64,000 nucleotides of DNA, taken from contig CAIQQJ010000115.1 in NCBI GenBank assembly GCA_903873905.1, positions 1 to 64,000 on the forward strand, written 5' to 3'. Numbering within the stretch: position 1 is the first letter of the stretch; each line of letters starts with the position of its first letter. Below, in pieces: positions 41,955-51,319 of the stretch. Both the position numbers and the translations under genes were made by a program. This stretch comes from an uncultured Flavobacteriales bacterium. GTDB taxonomy: Bacteria > Bacteroidota > Bacteroidia > Palsa-965. The notes beneath the pieces were generated by a model. The model was not told the DNA's origin and ran no database searches. It was given only the letters and a program-made list of their open reading frames with translations.

Positions 41955-42863
41955 TCAAAGAGATTTTACTGCTATTCTTAATTTTGCGCTTCGTGCGCGA
42001 TTGTTTTCTTTCAATTCTTCATCACTTGGGATAATCGGTTTTCTGTTAATCGGTTCCATTGGTCTTATCAGATTTCCGAAAAAGTCTTTTTCAGTTTCTC
42101 CTTCGAAATTTCCTGTTCGGAAAAAATTTTTCACCAATCGGTCCTCAAGAGAGTGATAAGAAATTACAACCATCCTTCCACCGGGCTTTAAAACTTCCAT
42201 CGATTGAAGAAGCAATTGTTTCAACGCATCCATCTCACCATTGATTTCAATTCGCAATGCCTGAAAAACTTTCGCTAGATATTGAAACTCTTTTCCTCTC
42301 GGTGTACAGGGAGCGATTATCTCTTTCAATTCTGCTATTGAACGCATCGAAACATTTTCCCTAGCAGAAACAATTATGTTGGCAAGCTTTGCTGCATTTT
42401 CAACATCACCGAATTCTCTGAACATATTTCGCAATTGACGCTCATCGTAAGTGTTCAACACTTCTTCTGCATCAGTTGTTGCGGAACGATTCATGCGCAT
42501 ATCAAGAGGTCCATCAAAACGCGTTGAAAATCCTCTTTCAGGTTCATCAATTTGATGCGAAGAAATTCCGAGATCAGCGAGGATTCCATCAACCGGAATT
42601 GCATTGTGCAAGCGGAGGAAATTTTTCAGGAATCTGAAATTCTGTCTGACAAGAATGAATCGCGGGTCATCAATTGCATTTACAACCGCATCTTCATCCT
42701 GATCAAATGCGATCAGTTTTCCTTTTTCTCCCAATTGCGCAAGCATTGCGCGTGAGTGACCTCCACCTCCGAAAGTAACGTCAACATACGTTCCGTCGCT
42801 TTGAATGGCCAAACCCTCTAGGCTTTCATTTAAAAGAACGGGATTATGGTAAGTCGACATCAT
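41955..42863 (-). CDS. rsmH: 16S rRNA (cytosine1402-N4)-methyltransferase RsmH (MraW)
   Basis: YHNPVLLNESLEGLAIQSDGTYVDVTFGGGGHSRAML, ISYHSLEDRLVKNFFR; start at MMSTYHN. Confidence 0.96.
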   Translation of the reverse strand: MMSTYHNPVLLNESLEGLAIQSDGTYVDVTFGGGGHSRAMLAQLGEKGKLIAFDQDEDAVVNAIDDPRFILVRQNFRFLKNFLRLHNAIPVDGILADLGISSHQIDEPERGFSTRFDGPLDMRMNRSATTDAEEVLNTYDERQLRNMFREFGDVENAAKLANIIVSARENVSMRSIAELKEIIAPCTPRGKEFQYLAKVFQALRIEINGEMDALKQLLLQSMEVLKPGGRMVVISYHSLEDRLVKNFFRTGNFEGETEKDFFGNLIRPMEPINRKPIIPSDEELKENNRARSAKLRIAVKSL

Positions 42864-43323
42864 CTCCCTTATTGCCCATTGCACCCATTACCTCTTCAGC
42901 AAGTGAACCGAAATCAACTGAAGGATCATTGATCGCTTTTTCATAACAATCCTTGTCCCAGATTTCAATCATATTCACTGCAGCTGACATAACGATGTTT
43001 TTGGAAATTCCAGCGAATGTCACTAAGTCTTTCGGCACAAGAATTCGTCCGCTACTGTCGAGATCAACAGGCTTCACACCGGCATTAAACATTCGGATGA
43101 AGTCAACATTTTTTTTCTTGAAGCGATTCAGTTTGCTAATGTCCTTCACTAATACATTCCACTCATTTATTGAATAGAGTTCGAGGCACTTGTGAAACAC
43201 ACTACGCTTAACAACGAAACCTTTTTTCAGAATTGTCTGTAGCTGCTTTTTGAATGCAACAGGCAGGAGCAAACGCCCCTTCGCATCAATGTTGCACTCG
43301 TAAACACCAATCAAACTATTCAT
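42844..43323 (-). CDS. mraZ: Transcriptional regulator MraZ
   Basis: GVYECNIDAKGRLLLPVAFKKQL and second SpoVT-AbrB-like half DLDSSGRILVPKDLVTFAGI. Confidence 0.96.
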   Translation of the reverse strand: MNSLIGVYECNIDAKGRLLLPVAFKKQLQTILKKGFVVKRSVFHKCLELYSINEWNVLVKDISKLNRFKKKNVDFIRMFNAGVKPVDLDSSGRILVPKDLVTFAGISKNIVMSAAVNMIEIWDKDCYEKAINDPSVDFGSLAEEVMGAMGNKGDDVDLP

Positions 43324-43360
43324 GTTATTGCTTCTTGAGCCGTAAAAGTATTGAAATAAT

Positions 43361-43385
43361 TCCCACTATTTCCCACAAAACCCCA
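43361..43385 (-). promoter_or_regulatory. Triple MraZ-box operator (TGGGG-N5-TGGGA-N5-TGGGA)
   Basis: Minus strand TGGGGTTTTGTGGGAAATAGTGGGA; strict 10-bp period, 38 nt upstream of mraZ ATG. Confidence 0.9.
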
Positions 43386-43828
43386 CTTTTGTTGATAACT
43401 TACCTATCAACACTTAAAATCGTAGTAGTTTCTGACTTATCATTTGCGTGAAAGGCTTGAAAACACTGAGATATATTGAATTTTATGACACTATTTTCAA
43501 GTGGGGGAAATGAACAATGGGCAAGAAACTTTGGAATTCAGAAACAAACCCAGAAGAAGCTTTGAAAAAAAATAAACAATAAAATATTATTTCATCAATT
43601 ACATGAAAGTCAATAGAATTAAGCACTTCAAAGATTCAGCATAAAATGAACTATAGCTTTTTCTAATAAAATTTCTTTTTACGGTAACAATTGAACAATT
43701 ATGCAAAAACTCTTAAACAGTAAGATTCCATTGATATTACAAGCTAATTGCAAAAAAAAAGAATTGAAAAAATTGATTTCAGATGTAGGGTATATCTGAA
43801 AAATCCAGAGTAATTTTGCGCCTGAAAT

Positions 43829-44680
43829 ATGAAGAAGGATCCATTTATCAATGTTGAAAAAATCATTCGCGGAAAAAATCCCCGGCTCTTGAAATGGATG
43901 CCAAAATTTTTATTGAATTATGTGAAACGTATTCTTCATGAGAAAGATGTAAATGATTTCATGGAGCTGCATGGGCATAACAGAAATCTCGATTTTGTTA
44001 ATGCCATACTAACAGATTTCAAAACAAAAATTGTCGTAAAAGGAATAGAAAACATTCCGGAGCATGGGGGAGTTATCATTGCATCCAATCATCCACTTGG
44101 TGGATTTGACGGCCTTGCATTGATTAAAGCGGTTTCAGAAAAAAGATTGGACATACGATTTTTGGTAAATGATATTTTACTGAATTTAAGTCCACTGAAT
44201 GATTTTTTTGTTCCTGTAAATAAACATGGGGCACAAAATGCGATTTCAAAAATTGAAGAAACCTATAAATCCGATAATGCAATTTTGGTTTTTCCTGCTG
44301 GACTCGTTTCTCGAAAACAAAAAGGAAAAATCATGGATCTCGAATGGAAAAAAAGTTTCATTGCAAAATCCATACAATATCATAAGCCTATTGTCCCAAC
44401 ATTTATTGATGGAAAAAATTCTTCTTTTTTTTACAACTTTTCCCTATGGAGAAAACGCCTAGGGATCAAAGCTAATCTGGAGATGTTTTATCTTTCGGAA
44501 GAAACGTTTAAGCAACGACATAAAACAATAACCATTACCTTTGGTGAAGTAGTTCATCCATCTATTTTCGATCCAAAAAAATCCCATCGAGAATTGGCAG
44601 AACAAATGAAAACACATATCTATGCAATGGGCGAAGGAAAAATTGGACCTTTTTCCAAACCCAAGGAAAATTCGCTGTAA
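43829..44680 (+). CDS. Lyso-lipid O-acyltransferase (PlsC/hemolysin-like family)
   Basis: 'GGVIIASNHPLGGFDGLALIKAVSEKR' (HPLGGxD), 'AILVFPAGLVSRK'. Confidence 0.85.
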   Translation: MKKDPFINVEKIIRGKNPRLLKWMPKFLLNYVKRILHEKDVNDFMELHGHNRNLDFVNAILTDFKTKIVVKGIENIPEHGGVIIASNHPLGGFDGLALIKAVSEKRLDIRFLVNDILLNLSPLNDFFVPVNKHGAQNAISKIEETYKSDNAILVFPAGLVSRKQKGKIMDLEWKKSFIAKSIQYHKPIVPTFIDGKNSSFFYNFSLWRKRLGIKANLEMFYLSEETFKQRHKTITITFGEVVHPSIFDPKKSHRELAEQMKTHIYAMGEGKIGPFSKPKENSL

Positions 44681-44694
44681 AGAATCAAAACAAA

Positions 44695-45627
44695 ATGCAA
44701 GCACTTATTCCTCCTGTCGCACGTCATCTCCTCGAGCAAGAGCTGAATGAACATACATTTGTGCGAGATGCTCGTGGAGGAGAAAATCAAATATTTATTG
44801 TGAATATTCACAATGCACCAAACACGCTTCAGGAAATTGGCAGACTTCGTGAATTGACTTTTCGTGCTGCAGGTGGCGGAACGGATAAAGCTTGCGATCT
44901 GGATGATTTTGACACATGTGAAAAATGCTATGAGCAATTGATTGTTTGGAGTCCCGAAAACAAAGAAATTGTTGGCGGCTATCGATTCATTCGCTGTTGT
45001 GATTCCAGGACTCCAGATGGAAATTATCATCTTGCAACAACAGAACTTTTTACTTTCAGTGATAATTTCAAAAAAGATTTTCTCCCTTACACAATTGAAC
45101 TTGGAAGATCTTTTGTTCAACCCAATTATCAACCTTCCATTTCAAATCGGAAAGGTCTTTTTTCTCTTGATAATTTGTGGGACGGACTCGGCGCACTTGT
45201 GGTTGACAATCCAGACATGAAATATTTTTACGGGAAGGTGACAACCTATCGACATTATAATGTTGAAGCTCGAGATTATATTCTTCATTTCATGAATCAT
45301 TATTTTCCAGACGAAAATCATCTTGTTACTCCAATTCATCCTGTACAAATCAAAACCGATGTGAGTTCTTTTGAAAAAGAACTTGATACGTTAAATTACA
45401 AAGAGGGACATAAAATTCTTAATCAGCATGTGCGGGCATTGGGGGAAAATATTCCTCCATTGGTAAATTCATACATGAACCTCAGTGCAACCATGCTAAA
45501 TTTCGGAACTGCCGTGAATGATGAATTTGGTGATGTTGATGAAACAGGAATTATGGTAACGATTTCAGATATTTATCCGACAAAAAAAGAACGGCACATC
45601 AGTTCATATGCGGGCAGGGAAAAATAA
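44695..45627 (+). CDS. GNAT-family N-acyltransferase (OlsB/GlsB-like)
   Basis: 'LQEIGRLRELTFRAAGGGTDKACDLDDFD', 'IVGGYRFI', 'ELGRSFVQPNYQ' typical of ornithine/glycine-lipid N-acyltransferases. Confidence 0.8.
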   Translation: MQALIPPVARHLLEQELNEHTFVRDARGGENQIFIVNIHNAPNTLQEIGRLRELTFRAAGGGTDKACDLDDFDTCEKCYEQLIVWSPENKEIVGGYRFIRCCDSRTPDGNYHLATTELFTFSDNFKKDFLPYTIELGRSFVQPNYQPSISNRKGLFSLDNLWDGLGALVVDNPDMKYFYGKVTTYRHYNVEARDYILHFMNHYFPDENHLVTPIHPVQIKTDVSSFEKELDTLNYKEGHKILNQHVRALGENIPPLVNSYMNLSATMLNFGTAVNDEFGDVDETGIMVTISDIYPTKKERHISSYAGREK

Positions 45628-45663
45628 TTCTTTTGCTCTTTATTTTGCTTATTCCATCTCTTC

Positions 45664-46275
45664 TTGAAAATTTCATCAGCAGTTTACATCAGCAGCAACG
45701 CAAAATTTGAAGATTGTCCTCCAGCGGATAAACCGGAATATGCTTTTATCGGTCGTTCTAATGTTGGGAAATCTTCCTTGATCAATATGCTTTGTGGAAT
45801 AAATGGTTTGGCAAGAATTTCCTCTACGCCCGGCAAAACGCAAATCATAAACCATTATTTAATAAATGATAAATGGTATTTGGTGGATTTGCCAGGTTAT
45901 GGTTATGCGAAAGTTTCAAAATTAAAACGCGCACAGTTTAACCAAATGATCAGCCGTTATATTCTTGGAAGAAAAAATCTAATGTGTGTTTTTATTCTGG
46001 TTGATTCTAGGATTGAACCGCAGGCCATTGATTTGGAATTCATGGAAAATCTTGCAACAATGGAAATTGCTTTTACTGTGGTTTTCACAAAGTGCGACAA
46101 ACTTTCTTCAATAAAATTGCCAAAAGCAATTGCTGCCTATAAAAGGACCATGCTAAAAACGTGGGAAGAATTTCCAAAACATTTTCTTACTTCAGCTGAA
46201 AAGAAAACAGGACGTGCTGATATTTTGGATTTCATTGAAGAAACCAATTTGATTTTCGATCAGCTTAACAGTTGA
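45664..46275 (+). CDS. engB: Ribosome biogenesis GTPase YihA/YsxC/EngB (TTG start)
   Basis: EYAFIGRSNVGKSSLINML, STPGKTQIINHYL, LVDLPGYGYAKVSK, FTKCDKLS. Confidence 0.95.
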   Translation: MKISSAVYISSNAKFEDCPPADKPEYAFIGRSNVGKSSLINMLCGINGLARISSTPGKTQIINHYLINDKWYLVDLPGYGYAKVSKLKRAQFNQMISRYILGRKNLMCVFILVDSRIEPQAIDLEFMENLATMEIAFTVVFTKCDKLSSIKLPKAIAAYKRTMLKTWEEFPKHFLTSAEKKTGRADILDFIEETNLIFDQLNS

Positions 46276-46279
46276 TTAT

Positions 46280-46687
46280 TTAGGGATGAATGTGGAAATA
46301 CATTCGAGTGGTTTTAATGTAATTCCCCTTCCGGTCTTTCACCCACATATCCAAGACCATTTCACGATTATTCAGGGTTTGTATTTTATAAATGTATTGA
46401 TCGGGTTCCGTGCAATACAACCATAATTCCACTTTGTTTTTCAAAGTATAATTACAAGCATAATTCTGATCCGACAAATCAAAAAGAATTGTTCCTTCAG
46501 AAAAAGTAATGGATTCTTTTTTGGGATTTTTATTCTTTCCTTCAAATAACTTTCCGCATTTTTTTTCAGCTACCAAATCCCATTTTGTTCCCGTTATTTT
46601 TTTAAGAAACTTTTCGTCAATTTTTCCAGCGTGCAAAGCGTTCGTTCCCACGATAATACTTAGAAAAATAAAAACTATTTTTTTCAT
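46280..46687 (-). CDS. Hypothetical secreted protein, lipocalin-like
   Basis: Signal peptide MKKIVFIFLSIIVGTNALHA; 135 aa beta-rich. Confidence 0.55.
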   Translation of the reverse strand: MKKIVFIFLSIIVGTNALHAGKIDEKFLKKITGTKWDLVAEKKCGKLFEGKNKNPKKESITFSEGTILFDLSDQNYACNYTLKNKVELWLYCTEPDQYIYKIQTLNNREMVLDMWVKDRKGNYIKTTRMYFHIHP

Positions 46688-46736
46688 GAAATCATGTTTG
46701 CTTTAAAGACGTTTAAATCCTGAATCGTTGCCAAAG

Positions 46737-46771
46737 AAAAAGTCCCGTCCTGAAATCAGAACGGGACTTTC
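46737..46771 (-). terminator. Rho-independent terminator downstream of the 46784-48604 gene
   Basis: Minus strand AAAGTCCCGTtctgatttcaggACGGGACTTTTTC. Confidence 0.75.
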
Positions 46772-46783
46772 CAGAAAAATATT

Positions 46784-48604
46784 TTATTGTTTACCTGATC
46801 CTATCAAGGTAAGAAATCCACTTGTGCTGTAATCGCGGGTATCAGTTAGTGCATGCAAGATGTAATAATAAGTTCCATCGCTACACTTTTGGCCCGATGT
46901 GGAATGACCATCCCAATGAATGGCTGGTGCTTCAGATTCGAAAATTTTCACGCCCCAACGATCAAAGATTTCGATTTTGAATTCTTTCAATCCACTGTTT
47001 GGAATGTAAAACTCATCATTTGTTCCGTCACCATTTGGAGAAAATACGTTTGGTATTAAAAGACCTTCAAGAACGGTTACGATGGATTGAACTGTGTCAA
47101 CGCATCCATGAGAATCTGTTGCAGTTAAGGTGACTGTATAAGTTCCAGCGCCAGTATAAGTATTTATAGGATTTTGTTGAGTTGAAGTTGAGCCATTGCC
47201 AAAATCCCAAACCCACGATGTTGCACCTGTCGTCTGATCAACGAAATTCCATGTTGATGCCCATGGTCCACTGCCTGTTGTATCGGTTACAAATTGGGCT
47301 ACTGGACTAGGATAAACTGTTGGAGAACATGTTGCAGGAAGTGAAAAACAATTTGCATCCAATGGAGAAACAGAAACTACTGTTACAGCAGCAGTACCCG
47401 TGGTCCAATTAACATACAATGAATCTGTTCCTTGTCCACCAATTATTGTTCCGTTTCCAGGTATTGTCCATGTAAATGGAGCAGCTCCGCCTGTCGCAAC
47501 AAATAAATTATTATTCGAATTTTCGCAGAATGAAGGACAAACAATTGAAGGTGCTGCTGGTTTTAATTCTGTCAAAACATAAGGTTCACCGGGATTTGCA
47601 AATGCCCATGCTGCGCGAGTGCGAGTTGTAAAAATTCCAGAAATTCCAGAAGTGGCAGCAGCAATATCATTCCACATATTGTTGGATGTTCTCCAATGAG
47701 AAACACCATTCCAAGGACCATCCGTTGCGGGAATAAAATAAACTGAAATGTCAGCAGCGTCATTGCCACTAGGACGAAGAATGGCGTGATAGAAAGTATC
47801 GTTAGCGGTACAAATCAATCCATCATTCGTTGCTCGGTTGTAAGTGTCATTATCAGGATTGTGATTAATGAACCGAACGGTATAGATGTCGTTATTGGTT
47901 GCTGTTGGTTTTACGTCAATTGGTCGGTAGCGTGTAGCTACAACACTCGATCCTGTTGGAAAAAGATAAGTTCCTGTTGAATTTGTTGCTCTAGAAAGTA
48001 CTCCTGGAGCATCGCTACTTACAAATCCTTCGCTTCCTGGAACCTGAAGATTTACAACTGCAGCCACCGCAGGATCATTGACAAAAAATGTATTGATTTG
48101 AGTTTCCAATTCACGATCTCCAATATTCAAGACGCCACCACTAGCATCGGTCATTGCATTTACCAACAACAATGTTTTTTTGCGATTGGCTAATGTTCCT
48201 GTGCCTGTGAGTTTGAGATTATGAAATGTAGTAACTGTGCTATTAATGCTTGTAATAAATTGTTGTGTATTTCCATTCAATTCCACGGTGCTTGTTCCTC
48301 CAACAAAAACAGAATTGTTGATCCAATCCTGTTCCACTTTATAATATCCATTTCCAGAAGCAGAACCACTATTGATGGTCATGGTTCCTGGCAATAGAAA
48401 AAGTGGTGAATTCTTGACAACATCAACCGAACCATCATTTGTAAAGTTGGAAACGTTGTCGAGGGTAAGACCTCCATTACAATGCAACATTCCACCAGTA
48501 GTAACGGCTACAATGGCGCCATTGGAATAAAATATTTGTGCATTTAAACCCGAAGAAAAAGCGAGAGCCAATAATGCAGAGAAGATGGGGTACTTCTGTT
48601 TCAT
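46784..48604 (-). CDS. Secreted PKD-domain protein with T9SS type-B C-terminal domain
   Basis: Signal peptide; PKD 'WVWDFGNGSTSTQQNP'; C-terminal 'LLIPNVFSPNGDGTNDEFYI...IFDRWGVKIFES'. Confidence 0.9.
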   Translation of the reverse strand: MKQKYPIFSALLALAFSSGLNAQIFYSNGAIVAVTTGGMLHCNGGLTLDNVSNFTNDGSVDVVKNSPLFLLPGTMTINSGSASGNGYYKVEQDWINNSVFVGGTSTVELNGNTQQFITSINSTVTTFHNLKLTGTGTLANRKKTLLLVNAMTDASGGVLNIGDRELETQINTFFVNDPAVAAVVNLQVPGSEGFVSSDAPGVLSRATNSTGTYLFPTGSSVVATRYRPIDVKPTATNNDIYTVRFINHNPDNDTYNRATNDGLICTANDTFYHAILRPSGNDAADISVYFIPATDGPWNGVSHWRTSNNMWNDIAAATSGISGIFTTRTRAAWAFANPGEPYVLTELKPAAPSIVCPSFCENSNNNLFVATGGAAPFTWTIPGNGTIIGGQGTDSLYVNWTTGTAAVTVVSVSPLDANCFSLPATCSPTVYPSPVAQFVTDTTGSGPWASTWNFVDQTTGATSWVWDFGNGSTSTQQNPINTYTGAGTYTVTLTATDSHGCVDTVQSIVTVLEGLLIPNVFSPNGDGTNDEFYIPNSGLKEFKIEIFDRWGVKIFESEAPAIHWDGHSTSGQKCSDGTYYYILHALTDTRDYSTSGFLTLIGSGKQ

Positions 48605-48699
48605 AGTATTTTCGAAAACGGTTTAAACCGAGCCGACACTAAAATAAAACAATTTTCATGATAAATAATGGTCACAATCATATTTGCCAAAAAAAAAGC

Positions 48700-49029
48700 C
48701 TACTTAGGATCTACAAGCCCCATTTTTTCAGCAAAGTAGGCCGCAAAATCCCGCATGTCGCCAGACATTTTTTCCTCACCTGTTGCGCGGGTAAAAGTAT
48801 CGGACATGGTGACCAAATTTTGATGAAAAAAACGTTTCATTTCATCGATGGGCATTGTTTTGGTCCAAAGGTCAATTCGCATGGTATTATGTTCGTTTTC
48901 ATCCCACATGGTGAGCATGATGGCTTTACTTTTTCCGCCGTCTTGTGAATCGCTGGCTTTCCATTCAATGGATTCGGGAAGGTTGTTTTCATCAAGGGTG
49001 ATGGTGAAATTGATGGTGGCTTTTCTCAT
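48700..49029 (-). CDS. gldC: Gliding motility protein GldC
   Basis: 'SIEWKASDSQ...KAIMLTMWDENEHNTMRIDLWTKTMPIDEMKRFFHQNLVTMSDTFTRATGEEKM'. Confidence 0.93.
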   Translation of the reverse strand: MRKATINFTITLDENNLPESIEWKASDSQDGGKSKAIMLTMWDENEHNTMRIDLWTKTMPIDEMKRFFHQNLVTMSDTFTRATGEEKMSGDMRDFAAYFAEKMGLVDPK

Positions 49030-49101
49030 GCTGCAAAGTTAGCCAGAGATTTCGCAGATTTTGCAGATTTTGATTGGGAAAAAACTTGGAGGCTCGATTT
49101 T

Positions 49102-49199
49102 GCGTGAGGGATGGAGGCATTATTGAAGCTCTTTTTTTCGATTTCTTCGAAAAAAAAGCGACTGCCGAGAGCCCGACCTGACGTAGGAAGGGCACGCCC
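49102..49199 (+). repeat. Dispersed intergenic element family 1
   Basis: gcgtgagggatggaggcattattgaagctcttttttt...aaaaaaaagcgactgccgagagcccgacc...gggcacgccc. Confidence 0.8.
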
Positions 49200-49297
49200 T
49201 ACTAAAAAGGAGCAGTAGTCAAAAAGCGACAGCGGTAGTTAAAAATAAAAATATCGGCAAGTTGCTATCAGCGGTCGGTGGTTGAGGCGGTGTTGAA

Positions 49298-50368
49298 TTA
49301 GAATTTCGGTTTGTATTTGGAGCGATTCAATAAAGCTGCGCCGTCTTTGAAATTCATTAATTCATCGAGGGAAATAGTTGGATTTTTTTCCATGAATGCT
49401 TCCACGATTTGCAGCCCAATCCAAGTGCCAGCCCTACCAGGAGATTCTTTCGGAAAACCAGGAGAAAAGGGGCCGTCTTCAGTATAATGATTGAGATCGT
49501 CTTCGTTTTCGGAATACACTTTTTTCTGTTCGATTAAAGTGGCCCACATTCTTGCTTCATTTTCCTTACACCAATCCAATTTTGATTGTGGAAAACCCGT
49601 GATGATGCTATCGGATGCATTTCGCAACAATGCTTTTTCGAGATAGAGTAATTTGCCTTCGTAAACCATTTTATTGATGAGATCATTTTTCGGTGGATCG
49701 TAAGGGAATTCATTCATCATCCAGCCTTTTACAAAACTCACTGCCATGTATTCTTTTGAACTTACACGACGACGATAAGCTGGCCATTTTTCACGAAGGG
49801 ATTCGCTGGAATAATAAAAATGATCCTGACCGAGAAAATATTCCAATCCGATTCCATAATAATTATCAACTTGGAGAATGCCATAATTAAATCCGGTCAT
49901 GGTTGTGTAAACACCTTTTGGCAAGGGGCGTTTTGGAAAATGATATCGGAAATGTTTGTAGGCATCGGTGATATCGTTTTCCAGGAATGAAAAATCGTTG
50001 GCGAAAATGGAATTGCATTCTTTCAAAACATCGCGGTAACCCGTATTGAGAATAAAATCGCGGATGGCATAATCGCAGCCGATTGAATCGTGTGCTTGAC
50101 TGCAAACAACATGGTTCACAAATCCATCATTAAAATTTCCGAAACGCTGATGAAGCAATTCCAATGACTGCGTCATTTTATTCGTATCCAAAGCAAAAAA
50201 ATCTTTTTCATAATGCAGGATTTTCACTTGAGGGACGGAAATGGAAGAAACGTCGACATCCAAAGGATCGTGTGAGCAAGAAGAAAAGAAAGTAATTATC
50301 AAGAAAAAAGCGGCAGCAATTTTTGTTGCAGCTACAGTTGAAAAAGAAATTGGACCTATACCTTTCAT
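49298..50368 (-). CDS. gldB: Gliding motility lipoprotein GldB
   Basis: Lipobox FFSSCS; 'VKILHYEKDFFALDTNKMTQSLELLHQRFGNF', 'RPGRAGTWIGLQIVEAFMEKNP'; adjacent to gldC. Confidence 0.9.
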   Translation of the reverse strand: MKGIGPISFSTVAATKIAAAFFLIITFFSSCSHDPLDVDVSSISVPQVKILHYEKDFFALDTNKMTQSLELLHQRFGNFNDGFVNHVVCSQAHDSIGCDYAIRDFILNTGYRDVLKECNSIFANDFSFLENDITDAYKHFRYHFPKRPLPKGVYTTMTGFNYGILQVDNYYGIGLEYFLGQDHFYYSSESLREKWPAYRRRVSSKEYMAVSFVKGWMMNEFPYDPPKNDLINKMVYEGKLLYLEKALLRNASDSIITGFPQSKLDWCKENEARMWATLIEQKKVYSENEDDLNHYTEDGPFSPGFPKESPGRAGTWIGLQIVEAFMEKNPTISLDELMNFKDGAALLNRSKYKPKF

Positions 50369-50416
50369 AAAACATTCAAAATTATCGTAATATTGTACAA
50401 CGCAAAAACCTCAGAC

Positions 50417-51226
50417 AAAAGTATGAAAAAGGTAATCCTATTAATGCTAGCGCTCACCATTGGTGGCAAATATGCAATCGCTCAAAGCGGCGAAAATGAC
50501 ATCAAAAATTTCCGTTTCGGTTTGAAAACTGCGGGAATGCTCACTTGGTACAAACCTGATGATCAAAAGAAATACACCAGTGGCGGTGTTTCTGCTAAAG
50601 GTTGTTATGGATTGATGATGGAATTCCGTCTGAACAAAGTAGCATCGATTGCAATGGGATTTCAAGTTGATTATTTCGGTGGAAAATTAAACATGTTGGA
50701 TTCCAATTATTATTTTCTTTCGAAAGACAGTGAAATTCTACCTAAATCGGATTCAACAACCCTCACTTCACGTTATCTTTTAAATAACCGCACCTACAAA
50801 TCGACCTATGTAACACTTCCATTTACCTTGAAGTTGAAAACTCCTGAAATAGGATCGCTTACCTATTATGGCCAATTCGGAATAAATGCTTCCGTAAGAA
50901 TGAAAACCCGAGTTACTGATGCTGTAAATACAACAAGTTGGGCTGGCAATAGAGTTGTTACTGGCTCACCAGCCACACAAACCGATTTGATCAATTCAAC
51001 CGACATGAATTTGTTCATGTTTGCACTTAATGTTGGTGCTGGCGCAGAATGGAATCTTGCTGGTTCAACGTCATTGGTTTTTGGATTGAATTGGTATAAT
51101 GGATTCTCAAACGTTTTAAAATCGGATTCAAAATATTTAGTACGCACACCTTTTAATTCAAATGTTGCAACAAAACAAAATGCGAAAGCTAGTGCAATAG
51201 CGTTGACTTTCGGAGTGTTGTTCTAG
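50417..51226 (+). CDS. Outer membrane beta-barrel (PorT-like) protein
   Basis: Signal peptide MKKVILLMLALTIGGKYAIAQS; aromatic-ended beta strands, C-terminal ALTFGVLF. The start could be the upstream ATG at 50393. Confidence 0.75.
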   Translation, partial: KSMKKVILLMLALTIGGKYAIAQSGENDIKNFRFGLKTAGMLTWYKPDDQKKYTSGGVSAKGCYGLMMEFRLNKVASIAMGFQVDYFGGKLNMLDSNYYFLSKDSEILPKSDSTTLTSRYLLNNRTYKSTYVTLPFTLKLKTPEIGSLTYYGQFGINASVRMKTRVTDAVNTTSWAGNRVVTGSPATQTDLINSTDMNLFMFALNVGAGAEWNLAGSTSLVFGLNWYNGFSNVLKSDSKYLVRTPFNSNVATKQNAKASAIALTFGVLF

Positions 51227-51246
51227 AAAAGAAAAAATAATTTGTA

Positions 51247-51280
51247 AAACGATCGGTTAATTCAGCCGATCGTTTTTTTT
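51247..51280 (+). terminator. Rho-independent terminator
   Basis: AACGATCGG-ttaattcag-CCGATCGTTTTTTTTT. Confidence 0.85.
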
Positions 51281-51319
51281 TGTGTTATCAGAAAATAAAC
51301 ATTGTAATTTTACAGCATC

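Noticed and set aside
44620-45132. 170-aa minus-strand ORF over the GNAT gene
   Set aside because: Antisense of a well-supported coding gene, no domain recognised.
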